Positions 1 to 11,159 of a DNA stretch of 64,000 nt are shown in pieces. Where the stretch lies: contig JAMXBD010000577.1 of the NCBI GenBank assembly GCA_024138025.1, positions 558,001 to 622,000 of the forward strand. The letters run 5' to 3'. The translations under genes were made by a program, and so were the position numbers. The notes below the pieces were generated by a model. It did no database searches. It saw nothing but the letters and a program-made list of their open reading frames with translations, and had not been told where the DNA came from. Numbering within the stretch: position 1 is the stretch's first letter; each line of letters begins with the position of its first letter. The DNA comes from Combretum micranthum (Eukaryota > Streptophyta > Magnoliopsida > Myrtales > Combretaceae).

Positions 1-75
1 GCCCTCCATCCCGGGTTAGCAGATTAACGGATCCTACGGTACGATGCCGTTTAAGGTCACGGTCAACTGAATAAT

Positions 76-199
76 GATTCATTTTATGGATCACGATTAA
101 CCAACAATTTCGTTTTATGGATCACGATTAACCAACATATTCGTTTTATGGGTCACGAAAAACCAACATATTCGTTTTATGGGTCACGAAAAACCAACA
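76..199. repeat. 31 bp minisatellite, about 4 units, in LTR A1
   Basis: About four tandem units of roughly 31 bp carry the core TTTTATGGRTCACGA followed by AACCAAC. The same unit occurs about three times on the other strand in LTR A4 (36919-37015), so copy number differs between LTR copies. Confidence 0.85.
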
Positions 200-510
200 A
201 ATGCCAATGCTCAATCCCATCGTGATATGCATGAGTCCAATTATAATTGAGGTCAAATATGGATTATTCCAATTCTTTTACGTGTCCAACAATTTTTCGC
301 AGACAATCAATATAACTTCTAACTAAACAAGCAGCAGCTTAACACTCGGTTTCGATATTCCTTAAGTTCAACTTTACATATCAACAACAGACAAGTATAT
401 AATTCCCATATACCCCATCATGCATAATCATCTTTTTATCTTTGCCTAAACAACTAATGCCACTATCAATACAATCACGAGCAATAATTGAGAGCGGAAG
501 TAGTACTCAC

Positions 511-578
511 TCGGCTATGGTTCGCCGGTCTTTTAGTAATAGTAATCGGGTGGTAATGTATCATCTTGCTCGGGATCA
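511..578 (-). other. Mini-exon-like segment of LTR A1 (68 bp)
   Basis: In sense (minus) it is preceded by a 3' splice-site-like TTTGGTAG and followed by the donor GTGAGT. It can be read as DPEQDDTLPPDYYY then a stop. The equivalent segment is present in all seven family-A LTRs. Confidence 0.45.
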
Positions 579-2219
579 CTACCAAATGAGAATAACCTAA
601 TAAGAATCTCATCACTAAACTAATTTAAGCTATACATCTAAACTACACAAATTCGGAATACTCGCCATTTGCGGAAGCTCCGACTTAAAACGGCCATAAC
701 TTGGTCATTTTAACTCGGAATTTCGCAAATTTTATATCGATCTCTATCTACTTCGAAAGATATATCTATTCCTAATATTATTTTCAAGTTTTGAAAACAT
801 TAATGTCACGGAACAGTGGGATCAGTTCTGTTCTGTAACTTTTCCAATTCCGAAAAATTGTTTCGCATTTGATAAAAATGTTCCTAGTTGATGATTCATG
901 TATAGATGGTATATGAATGAATTCCTAATATGAATATCATGTAATGAGCTCAATATATGCATGGTTTTGATGATCTTTGATGATGAACTCTTATGAACTT
1001 CTATTCATTAAGAATTCTATGATGATCACTTATGCAAGCTATTCCTTCCAACTTTACATTTCTTAGGGTTTTTATGATTTTATTCTTGGAATTTACTTAC
1101 CATCTAAATAAAAATGAGTTCTCAATATCTATGCTAATCATGACCTTCATTTATGCATAAAAAGCCACATTTTTCATTGGGTAAATATGTTTTTAAACAA
1201 GCTACTCACAAAAATTCGAATTTTGTAAATTTCCTTTTCTTGCATTTTCTTTATGAGAAAACTTATTTAATGCATCAAAAATTGAAGCTTCATTATATCT
1301 ATTATCTAAAGACTCCATTTAACTCATAAAACATGCCATCTAAGCTTGGATACCAAGTGTTTAAGTAGGCATCATTCTAAAATACGAATTTGACCATTAA
1401 TATCTATATCAATATTTTTCATTCTAGTCTTCACTACTTGTTTTACATTTTTCTTATGCCTAAACTCATCTAAACTTATGAAAATCACTCCTCAAGGACA
1501 TCTATTACATATACCTTCCATTTTCTATGAAAAATATGAGTTTTAAAGTGGTTTTGGTGGTCTTTAAAATAGGGTTCCAAAATCATTCGAATTTTCAACT
1601 AAACATTTCTAACCAAATATTTTTCTTTTCAAGTTTCTTGTCTTCTATACATGTAGATCTACGATCTAACCTATCTATACATAAACAAGGCTACATTTTT
1701 ATGATAATTAATGCATGAAAATCAAAATATCATATGAACATAAATGTAGATGAAGATGTGGATGTCTAAACATTAGATCTACTAAATATAATGCATGAAT
1801 CATGAGTTTCATGGCTTGAACATAAATATCTATGCATGATCTCTACTTTACATGCATGAACTCTACTTTACATGCATGAACAAGGTGATATTTCCACAAA
1901 AACTCATTTAAACACTAGATCCATATCTTGTGATGACTTGATATTCTTGTACAAGTGTTTTCATGTCCCTAACATATGCTCATTGGGATTAAATGTGAAA
2001 ACACATAAGAATAGCTTTGCCATTGCAAGATTTGGTAAGAATGAAGCTTGAAATCAACATACCAATAGAGATTAGATGTAGAAAAGAAGAGGATTTGAGC
2101 TTGTGTGTGAGTGTGAGAGAGAGGGGAGTCATGACACACTTAGAGGAGAGAAGAGAGGTTTTTACTTTGGTAAAAATTTGAACAAGTGAAAAATGAGGAG
2201 AGAGAATTAAAAAGGTGTT

Positions 2220-2225
2220 TATATA
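2220..2225 (-). promoter_or_regulatory. TATA-like box of LTR A1
   Basis: TATATA lies just downstream (in sense) of the C-rich patch at 2300-2330 and upstream of the pyrimidine-rich leader, the same order as in the other family-A LTRs. Confidence 0.4.
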
Positions 2226-2309
2226 TGAATAGATTAGGGTTTGTAAATGAATAAAAATAACAAAAACAAAACAAATGAGAAGGGGAAAGGGGGAGTGGGC
2301 GCTGGCCAT

Positions 2310-2352
2310 GGGGGGGGAGGGGGGCGCTGAGTTGGGTGTGTGTGTGTGTGTG
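2310..2352. repeat. G-rich patch and (GT)n microsatellite
   Basis: A run of G residues with one A interruption sits next to about nine GT dinucleotides. It is at the position where copy A2 carries a 54 bp poly-G tract. Confidence 0.8.
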
Positions 2353-2937
2353 AAATTTGTTAAATTGTAATTTATGTAATTAAAATGTAATAAATGTAAT
2401 AATTATGTAGGAAATAAAAATTCTTGGAAAAGAAAATTATAATAAGTAGTTGTAAGGATGTAAGAATAGGGTATGGGTAGTGTGTAGTGTAGGTTGTACT
2501 TGTGAATAGTAGACAAGACATCTGCTTTACCGGTTGTAACGAAAACACGATAAAAGGCTTTAACTGTAATTTTTATAACCCGGAAAATTATAAAATTGAT
2601 ATTTTTGGAATCCTTATAAAATTACGGTTCTAATGAATATTCTGGAGCATTTTTTTGAGTTCGTGGTCCCAGAGCACACTTTTCTGTAATTGAGCTTGGG
2701 AAGGCCCGGAATTGAAAAATTTTCGAATTTAAAACTTTCAAAGGTCTAAAATATACTTTAGAATGATAATTCATATTCATTTATTTTATAAAACTTTTTT
2801 ATTATGAAATCGAAGGAAAGCCGGATTTAGGGTTCCTAAGCTTCTCTCACTAGACTTAAACTGAACCAGATTAGGGTTTCGCTTTTCAACTCCGGGGGGT
2901 TTTCTTAACTACTGAGAATACCGGGGTTTACAATATC

Positions 2938-3289
2938 ACTAGGACGATGCTCATGCTTTATTTGTACGTAATTGTTATGGATTCTTGAGGCTATTGAAGT
3001 GGGAATGGTAGATGCTCCATCCATTTCTTTTTATTATTTTTTAATTTTTATATGTTTTGAAATAATTTTAAATATTTTATTTAATATTTTTTATTAAATT
3101 AATTATATTAGAATAATGGGCTTGTGACATGTGTCTTTGCAATAATATTAAATAATATTGACAAACTTTAATAAAACCCAGGTCACCTCTTTGTCACAAA
3201 AAAAATAAAAAGAAAAAAACTCAGGTCACTTCTTTGTAAATGAAATAAAATATAGGTCACCTTTTTGTAATTTATCCTTTTTCTTAGCC
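2938..3289. other. Unassigned AT-rich spacer with a short repeated motif
   Basis: No gene is seen. The motif AGGTCACYTYTTTGT recurs at 3180, 3223 and 3254, just outside the left arm of the large inverted repeat. It may be a degraded element terminus. Confidence 0.5.
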
Positions 3290-5470
3290 ATTCTATTTCT
3301 ATTCAAATCACCACTTGTAATAGTTGTAAGTGGTTTAGAAGTGTTGTTTCTTTATCAAATGTCAACTTTTTAAGATTTTGACGAGCCAATGATCGTAAGT
3401 GTTCTTCCGAGTTTCCAATCATTCTAAATTTGGCATGGGTCCACGAATAAACTTGCATCACTTTGGCACCCAATCTCTTGACATAGACCCACAAGTGATC
3501 TTGCATTGCTATAGCATTCGATCTCTTCTAGTTTTGATTTGTGTTCAAAGGTGATCTTAGGTATTACTACATCTTCCTAATTGCTTTTCTATTGATGCCA
3601 AGTACTAGACTATAAGTTCATTCTCTTGGAAGTATTAGAGTCTACCCCATCAACATTGTGTCATCACTTCATTAGTGGAGTAACGGTTGCTTATACTACT
3701 AACGAGTGTTCACTTCACAGTAAGTCATTGACACTTTGCAAGGAAGTGTTCATTATAGCAGTGAGACATCATCATTATTTCATAAAGGATTAACTTTACC
3801 AACGAGGCACATCACTTCATCAATAAGGATTTGTTCCACTATCATGGTGGTAGAACTCTACAAAAAAAGTGTTGATACTTTATCAACTAAGTGTCAACAC
3901 TTCATTAGTGATATGTAGTACCACTCTACAAAGGTTAAAATAACTTTAACATTATCTCTACCTCCCTACTGCAATACTCAATCAACAAGGCTTTAGATTT
4001 GTAAATCCAAAAGGTACACTAAGGAGAAGTCAAAATCAAGCCAACATGCTCCAATTGGTCATCAAGCATGCTTTAAATATTGTCACCAACACGGAGCAAC
4101 ACTACAGCTTTTAGAGTATGCAAAAATCATGCTTATTGTCATCAATGGAACATTGTACTCACATGAATATAAACTATTCATCACAATGCATTATTCTCTT
4201 CATATTGGAGGTATATTGCCCATGAGCACCAAGTTCTTTTGAAAAACATCATTGCGACCATGCTTTATTGCTTATGGAATTCAAACATCGTCAGATGAGA
4301 TGGTTGCCTATAGAGCTGGACTTTGTCCAATGTTAAACTCCATATTTGTGAGGCCTTTGCTCCGGAGCATTATGTATCATCATATGGAAGAGATGACTTT
4401 TATATATGAAACTCAACTATACAATTTATTCTAGCATTGTACATAGGTTCAAAAGTCTATAAGTGTGTTTTACACTTCACATAGCTTTCTACCAAGCTTT
4501 AGATTTACAAAAGTGTTCTTGTCCTTCACATAGCTTTCCACCAACCTTCAAAAGTTTATAAGCATGCTTCAAGCTTAAATGACTAAGTCAGGTAATTGTT
4601 CCTGGAGTGGAGAAATACTTCTTATACTAGTCAAAGTTCAAAGAATCCTCCATATGATTTGCATGTTTAAGTCTAGGATTGACTTCATCTCCTTAGTTGA
4701 TGGTGTGTCATTACATGATGAGGCAACAACTTATTATGCTACATTCACTAGAATGATCACATTATGCTGAACACACCCTTGGCTTGACTTCAAGTGTACT
4801 TGTATTTGTCATTCAAAGATGAATAGATTGATAAGTTGTCAAGTTATACATTTTTTTTCCTTTTTTAGTCTCATACGTCATTGATGTAAAATTGGCATAA
4901 GTTCAACATCTATAGAATTGTACACTGATAAATGAAAGATCACGTAATGAAAATCATTTTAGTTGTCAAGTATGTGACATATTCCATTTTTTAAATTAAA
5001 TTTACACTTGTCATGAGTAAAGAAACTTGCTTTGATTCTATAGCCAAGAAACTATAAAGTAAATTTAAATGGAGTGCTTCAACACACCTAAGTAACTTAT
5101 ATGAGGATGACCCATAACTTAGCATCAGTAATACTAGGAATTGGGGCTACTTCAACTCCTTTTTGCAAATTGGCACCAAATAATGTTAGTTACTATGGAG
5201 TGATTGCTTTAATCGTTCCTAAAAGAGGTTATTTCTGCCTCAATTCAATAAAAGGGCATTACGGTTGCCAAGTTTATTGTAGATGGACTTACTTCAGCTC
5301 ATCAAAGCCACTATCGCTTTGATCTCATCAATGACGTTGCAAAAATGCGCGTTACACCCATCGTACGCTTAAAAGCACTTGCTTTTAATGAGCAATTGCA
5401 ACTACGAGATTGTATCAATCATTCACAAAAGAGGTTACTTTAGTCTTGACTAACTGTAGTAACCCCTTTA
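3290..5470. repeat. Left arm of a ~2.2 kb long inverted repeat (foldback-like element)
   Basis: This segment is the imperfect reverse complement of 11160-13325. Matching stretches were read at several points along the arms. The text around 3480-3700 pairs with 12930-13150, 4090-4330 with 12300-12560, 5070-5190 with 11440-11560 and 5380-5460 with 11160-11250. Identity looks like roughly 70-75 percent. The arm has internal degenerate subrepeats (CACTTCAT-like and CTTCTAAGCTT-like). No conserved protein was seen. It could be a foldback-type DNA transposon or an old inverted duplication. Confidence 0.75.
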
Positions 5471-6059
5471 TAACATTATTCACGAGATTGAAGCAAGCTC
5501 AGCTTTGATGAGTCGAAGAGACTCCATAGGAGGCTTGGTAATTGTAACACCATTTTGTAGAATCGAGATCCAAATGACCTCATCTATAGATGATCGAAGT
5601 GATCATTACATCGTAGCCGCAATTATTTAGTAAAAGCATATGCTTCTACGCATGTGGTAGGTGGAATGCCCATTTCTGTAACTTTATGCATGAGATTGAA
5701 GCGATCTTAGTAGTGAAGGATTGAAGTGATCCGACAACAAGCTTAGCATCCACAATGCTTTTGTGCAAAGTTTAAGGTCAAAGTGACCTCATCTATGAAT
5801 GATTGAAGTGAACATTCCATTGCAACTGTAATCGTTCAGTAGAAGCATGTGATCCTGAGTGTGTGTTGGGTGTAATGCCCATTTCTATAACTTTACTTAT
5901 GAGATCAAAGCGATCTTAGTTGTGATGAGTCAAAGTGACTCCATAGTAGACTTGACAACCATAACTCCATTTAGTAGAAATAGGGTTGAAGTGACCTCAT
6001 CTATGGATGATTGAAATGATCACTTTATGGTAGCTGCAATCGTTTAGTAGAAACATATG
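5471..6059. repeat. Core of the foldback-like element: ~208 bp tandem units, left part
   Basis: Direct tandem units can be anchored on AGTAGAAGCATATG-like text at about 5630, 5837 and 6046, giving spacings of 207 and 209 bp. Each unit repeats a phrase such as TTGAAGTGACCTCATCTATG followed by GATGATTGAAGTGATCA. The array continues on the far side of LTR A2. Confidence 0.8.
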
Positions 6060-6619
6060 TGTCACGCCCCGAAGGGTACCCTAAACGTGGCAGTCCGCCG
6101 TACACAATATTAAAGCCTAAGAATGACCACCTTAGTCACGCGAAGGCTTCCATACTATGTACAAGGCGTCTAACACATAAAGGAGACAAATCGGAATGAT
6201 ACATTTTATGTTGATACAATTGAGCAACAATGTAAAGGAAATACAATCCACTATACTCCAAATACAAAACACTATACTTCAAAATACAGTTCATCAAACT
6301 TCAATTACATTCATCCCAAGACTTCACTATATAAAACTATTACAAGGCAAATCGTAAAGCTTAGCCAAAAACTTCAAGCATTCTTATATCTTGCCAGAAT
6401 CCCGAAGTCATTCTCGACTTCAACCATCTTGGTCCCCACTTAGCATTTCTTGGTATAACCTGCTCATTTAAACAACTATTGGGGTATAAGCTACACTAGC
6501 TTAGTTAGAATTCCCTTAATTCCGTACCATAACAAACAAGTATTTATCAATCATATGCTATGCATAAACAAACACATGAGCAAGCAATTATGCATGGGTA
6601 ACCGGAACCCACACAGAGA

Positions 6620-6638
6620 ACGGATTTACGCCCTCCGT
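6620..6638 (-). other. Small hairpin in LTR A2
   Basis: In sense, ACGGA pairs with TCCGT across the loop GGGCGTAAA. The same stem-loop occurs in other family-A LTRs with compensated stem changes. Confidence 0.5.
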
Positions 6639-7139
6639 ATCTTGGGTTAGGAATGGTATTGAGTCTACACGACCGCATCTAGTCCCCAAGCCCTCGGCTC
6701 TTAGCACTCGACTCGACTAGGCTCATCCAAGGATGCATCCACATGCGCCTTAGTACCCCTGAATGAGCTCTGGCACCGGGCTCGTTATTCAAACGAGGCA
6801 ACAACGGACCATACCGATCGACCTACGTAGGAGTAGCATGCTACCAAATGCATTATGTCCAATGTGATGCATGATCAATTTACTTTTTGCTTAGGTCAAA
6901 ATATTTATACATTCTTTAGAATGACCAACCAATATCACACATATAACAGGAATAATAGGAATAGTGCAGTTATTCAATCAAATCATGGTTTCGATATACT
7001 TTAGTATTCTTTGGCATACATTCATCACAGTCTCATCATATCTCCCATCCCCATTCATATCAATTTTTTCTTGTTCCTATAATTCTAATGCAACTAACTA
7101 CAAGCACAATCAAGGTAACAAAACAAGGAGGAGACTCAC

Positions 7140-7209
7140 TCGGCCATTGGATCACCGGTCTTCTAGTAATAATAATCCGGTGGTAGGGAATCGTCGAACT
7201 CGGGATAAC
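7140..7209 (-). other. Mini-exon-like segment of LTR A2 (70 bp)
   Basis: In sense it is preceded by CCTTTTTAG and followed by GTGAGT. One frame reads YPEFDDSLPPDYYY then stop, close to the equivalent segments of A1, A4 and A5. Confidence 0.45.
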
Positions 7210-8833
7210 CTAAAAAGGAAGAAATACTCTAATAAGTATTTCAACTCAAACTAATCCAACGACTCCATACGAACTTATCAAATTCGTAATTCGCGTCCTA
7301 AGAGGGAATTCCAATTTAAAACGGCCATAACTTGGTCATTTTAACTCGGAATCTCGCAAATTTTATATCGATTTCTATCTACTTCGGAAGAGCTTTCTAA
7401 ATATGAAGTTTAAATCAAGTTTTGAAAATATCTAAGCCTCGGAAATGAGGGATCAGATCTGTACAGCGGGTATATAGATTCTGAAAATACGGTTTTCGTA
7501 AATGCATTTGAGATTCCTAAGTATAAAATGAAACTAGATGCCATGGTAATGATTTTTTCCTATCATGAATGTCATGATATGAACTTTAATGAGCCTAAGT
7601 TCTTATAACTCTTGAGGTTTAAAGAATTTACATAAACTTTCTTAGAAAACCATTTCATATTATTGTTTAACAAGTGGGTTTACTACACTTAGTCACACCT
7701 ACATATTACAAGGATTTTCTTTTAGGAAAAATCTATTTTGCTTAAAGAATTTTGACCCTCATATAAGTTATATCATAAGGCCTTTATTCTTAAATAAAAT
7801 CTTCATTTATAAACTTTTAAGTGGGTCCTTTACTAGGGGGTTTCCAAAAATCCGAATTTAGTAAAGTCCATTTTCAAGTTGATTTCTTTAGGAAAAATGT
7901 ATTCTATACTTAAAACTTTAAGTGTATTATACCTATATCCTAAGGACTCCATTTATTTAAGAAAAAATATTTTTTGTAGTGTTTTCTAGCCATCTATCCA
8001 TTATTACGAATTTGGCTGTTAAGACTTTTAACTCTAAATTTCTTTTAGACTTCATATCTTGTTTTCAACTATTTTCCTGTAAAACACATTTAGATTCATG
8101 AAAAATATTGCTAAACATTATCTATTACCTATAGGCTCCATTTCTCTTGTAAAATATATGTTTAGAAGTTGATAAAGGTGTTTTTATCCTAGGTTTCCAA
8201 AGTCATCCGAATTTACACAAGTTTATTTCTTGAAAAGTGTTTTCCTTTTTGACTTTATTAACTCATCTATCTATAGATCTAAACAGTAGGAAGGTTATTT
8301 ACTAAAGACCAAAGCATTAAAGACTATTAATGCACATAAACACAAAATAATGATGAAATCTTAAATGCCTACATGAATATGAGTAGTAAAATGGTAGATC
8401 TACTATATCAAGTGCTTAAATAAGTTTTGAAAACATAAAAACTATATTTTTGCAAAAGATCTTCAGTTCAAAATACTTTTTGATGGATAAACATAAAGCT
8501 TTTGTCATGAAAGCTCCTTTAAAGATTAGATCTACTTCGTAATGGTTCGGTATTCTTGTTTTGACATTTCCTTGTCCCTAGCAAAAGCTCATGGGGTCCT
8601 TTAGTTGGAAATGTCCAAGAATCACTTAGCCATAACAAGATCTATGAGTGGAAGGAGTGGAAGCTTACTTACTTGAAGTGAATAGAAGATGAAAAGAAGA
8701 AATGGAAGTTGTGTGTGTGTGGGGGAGCTTGGAACTTTCGGCCAAGGGGGAAAATGAGAGGGTTTTTGAGAGCTTTTCACTTTGTAAAAGTTGAGAAATG
8801 AAAGAATGAAGAGAGAGAGAGAGGAAAAAGTAG

Positions 8834-8841
8834 TATATATA
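8834..8841 (-). promoter_or_regulatory. TATA-like box of LTR A2
   Basis: TATATATA lies about 50 bp downstream, in sense, of the poly-C strand of the 54 bp homopolymer and upstream of a pyrimidine-rich leader. Confidence 0.4.
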
Positions 8842-8891
8842 TGGATGGATTTAGGTTAAATGAAGAAGAAAATTTCAAATTGAAGCATGGT

Positions 8892-8945
<54 letters not shown>
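8892..8945. repeat. 54 bp uninterrupted poly-G tract
   Basis: Every base from 8892 to 8945 is G on the plus strand. The tract sits in the upstream promoter region of LTR A2, where other copies have short C/G-rich patches. On the minus strand it gives a meaningless polyproline frame. It could form G-quadruplexes, or its length could be an assembly or sequencing artefact. Confidence 0.9.
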
Positions 8946-8947
<2 letters not shown>

Positions 8948-10854
8948 TTGGGAAGCTTGTGGGGGAAGGGGACTTGATTTGTTCCATTTGATTTGCTTTT
9001 GATTTGATTTGTATCACTTGTCATAAATTGTAATAAAGTTGAAGGGACAAAAAGCATAGAGAAAAGGGATTGATTTGAGTGATGGTAAGAGTTGAATTTG
9101 TAGAGTGTGCTAATAGGTAGACTAGGTGGTACTTTTTGAATAGTAGTGAATAGTTGACAAGACAATTTAATTTCCGGTAGTAAGAAAATACAAATAAAAA
9201 GGCTATAACTGTATTTTTCGTAAGCCGGAAAATTATGAAAAATATATTTTTGAAATCCTTATTTTATTTCGATTCAAATAAGTATTCATAAAGAAATTTT
9301 TGAAATTCTAGTTCCGGGGCACGCTTTTCTATAATGGGTCTCGGGATGACCCGGAGTTGAAATTTTCCAAAAATCTGATCTTTTCTTGGTTTGAAATATA
9401 ATCAAGAACTATATCCAAAATTAATTTTTCTTATAAAAGTTTCTTATTTGGAAACCGTGGAAAAGCCGGAATTTGGGTTTCAAAGCCTTTCTCACAAAGC
9501 TTGAACTAAACCGGTTTAGGGTTTCATTTTCTGGTTTTTGAAGTTTACTTGATTACGAGGAAACCCAGGGTATAAAAAAAAATAATAATAATAAAATTGT
9601 GTAATGAAATAAAATGAATAGTGCAAAAGATTAATCAATTACCGGTAGAAATGAAAATACGATAAAAATGTTATAACTGTAACTTTTATAATCCGAAAAA
9701 TTATATAACTGATATATTTAGAAATCTAATGGAATTACGAGTCTAACGGTACTAATAGTATATTTTCGATATCTCGAGCCCCGGGATACGCTTTTCGAAG
9801 TCCGTATCCGAACGAGTTCGAAATAGGTCAAAAATTTACCAATCTGATAATTATAACGAACTTAGTTATTCTATATATTTAAACTACATCTCGGTCCCTA
9901 GGGTTAAGGGTACTAGATTGCCGGACTTACACTATTATATTCCGGTTAGGGTTTCCAGATGACTTTCCGGTTTAGGTATTGCCAAGTTGGAAACTGAAAT
10001 TTTCTGTTTATACAACGTATTTAGTTTGAGAAATTTATTTTAAATTTTATTTTTATAAGTATTTAATATCTCTTACTGCTTTCGGAAATCTTGAATTGAA
10101 TTATTATATCCGAAGTTATATCGGTAATGGTTACTGGATATGATTTTCTTGAGTTTGAGTCAAGTATCGATTTTTGGAATGATTTTGGGGAAATCTTGAT
10201 TTTTAAATTTGCTTTTGTTAAAGGATCTTCATAGTGTTTGTTTTCGAATTTATTTTGCTTCGATTTAAGGTTTTATGAACAATTGGTTAACTTAAGGATT
10301 ATTAAATTTGTTATTTCGTTTCTTGAATTCTTCCTTCTTAAGATTACGAGATTTCAATTTCTAACTCGTTCTATGATTCTTGAGAGTTTGATTTGATCGT
10401 TAGGGCTTTATTGTGATTTCCGTCTCTTAGGATTATTAGTCTGGTCGTTTGGGGAATTTCCAAAGTCTATATTTTATTATTGGTAGAAAAAGTTTTCTTA
10501 ATCGTGCCAAAACCTGATTATGAAATTGGCCTTTGGTGATTTCCTTATCCTTCAAATTGTCATGTTATGGATTAACTTGCTTTTTAGCAAATTATCACTG
10601 TGTTTTATTTTTATCCCGGTTTTTATGAATTATAGATTAGGTAAGAAGTTTATCTTACGTAATGGTTTTTGGACTTAAGGACCTTTGTAGTCCTTATTTT
10701 ATTTTTAGATATTGTCAAGACTAATGAATTCTTACTTTCGTTTATATTTTAGGACTCGTTCAAAGTTCGGTTTTAATTTGGAGTGATTTTTAGGGTTTAT
10801 TTTCAAAGTTCATCTTGAAATTATTTACTGGAATTTTCCGGGGCTTACAATATG

Positions 10855-11159
10855 CTCCTGAGCATATGATGAGGGAAAATCCCATTTCTGCAACACTATT
10901 TAGGAGAATAGATTGATCTTAATTGTGATGAGTCAAAGCAACTAGATAACAGGCTTGACAACCGTAGTGCCTTTTCTTAGAATTGAGGTCAAAGTGACCT
11001 TATCCATAGATAATTGAAGCAATCATATTATGGTAGCTGCACTCTCTTAATAGAAGCATTTTCTCCTAAGTGCGTGACAGACACCAAGTCCATTTCAACA
11101 GTAGTCATTCATGAGATTGAAGTGATCTCATTTGTGATAGGTCATGGTAGGCTTGAAAA
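10855..11159. repeat. Core of the foldback-like element: 208 bp tandem units, right part
   Basis: This continues the array interrupted by LTR A2. The unit anchor recurs at about 11049; with A2 and one TSD removed it lies 208 bp from the anchor at 6046. Another diverged unit with its anchor at about 11240 already pairs with the left arm. Confidence 0.75.

Larger units (their letters stand above)
1..2932 (-). mobile_element. Long LTR copy A1, truncated by window start (Del/Tekay-like, solo LTR likely)
   Basis: This is the family-A LTR in minus orientation, cut by the left edge of the window. In sense it starts at 2932 with TGTAAACCCCGG and runs left. It aligns by eye with copy A4 (29337-37636) along its length: the 31 bp minisatellite at 76-199, the mini-exon at 511-578, the conserved block at about 690-745 and a C-rich patch near 2309-2330. 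No gag or pol frame is present. The bases after the end are ATATC (2933-2937), but the matching TSD would lie outside the window. The Del/Tekay assignment rests on the terminal TGTAA..CCCCGG and GGGG..TGACA sequences; no coding domain supports it. Confidence 0.8.
6060..10849 (-). mobile_element. Solo LTR A2 (4790 bp), TSD ATATG, inserted in the 208 bp tandem core
   Basis: The plus strand reads TGTCACGCCCCG at 6060 and ends GGGGCTTACA at 10849. The 5 bp flanks are identical: ATATG at 6055-6059 and 10850-10854. TG..CA ends plus a 5 bp TSD fit an LTR. No second LTR, gag or pol lies inside, so it reads as a solo LTR. Promoter features and homology give minus sense: C-rich tract, TATA at 8834-8841, pyrimidine leader, conserved block near 7316-7375, mini-exon 7140-7209, hairpin 6620-6638, then AG at 6460-6461. 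Its closest relative here is A5 (30944-35810). Terminal sequence suggests the Del/Tekay chromovirus clade; no internal domain is available to confirm this. Confidence 0.88.

Noticed and set aside
6964..7254. A 96-codon frame, with a similar minus-strand frame at 34606-34845
   Set aside because: They are similar to each other because they lie in homologous LTRs (A2, A5); the frame runs antisense across the mini-exon, and the LTR relationship explains the similarity.
8875..9165. Minus-strand frame with a long polyproline run
   Set aside because: It is the translation of the 54 bp poly-G tract within LTR A2; no start context or homology supports a gene.
6060..10849. DNA transposon with terminal inverted repeats (TGTMAYGCCCCG at both ends)
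   Set aside because: Inverted similarity is limited to about 12 bp; TG..CA ends, 5 bp duplications and LTR-type promoter order fit LTRs better.
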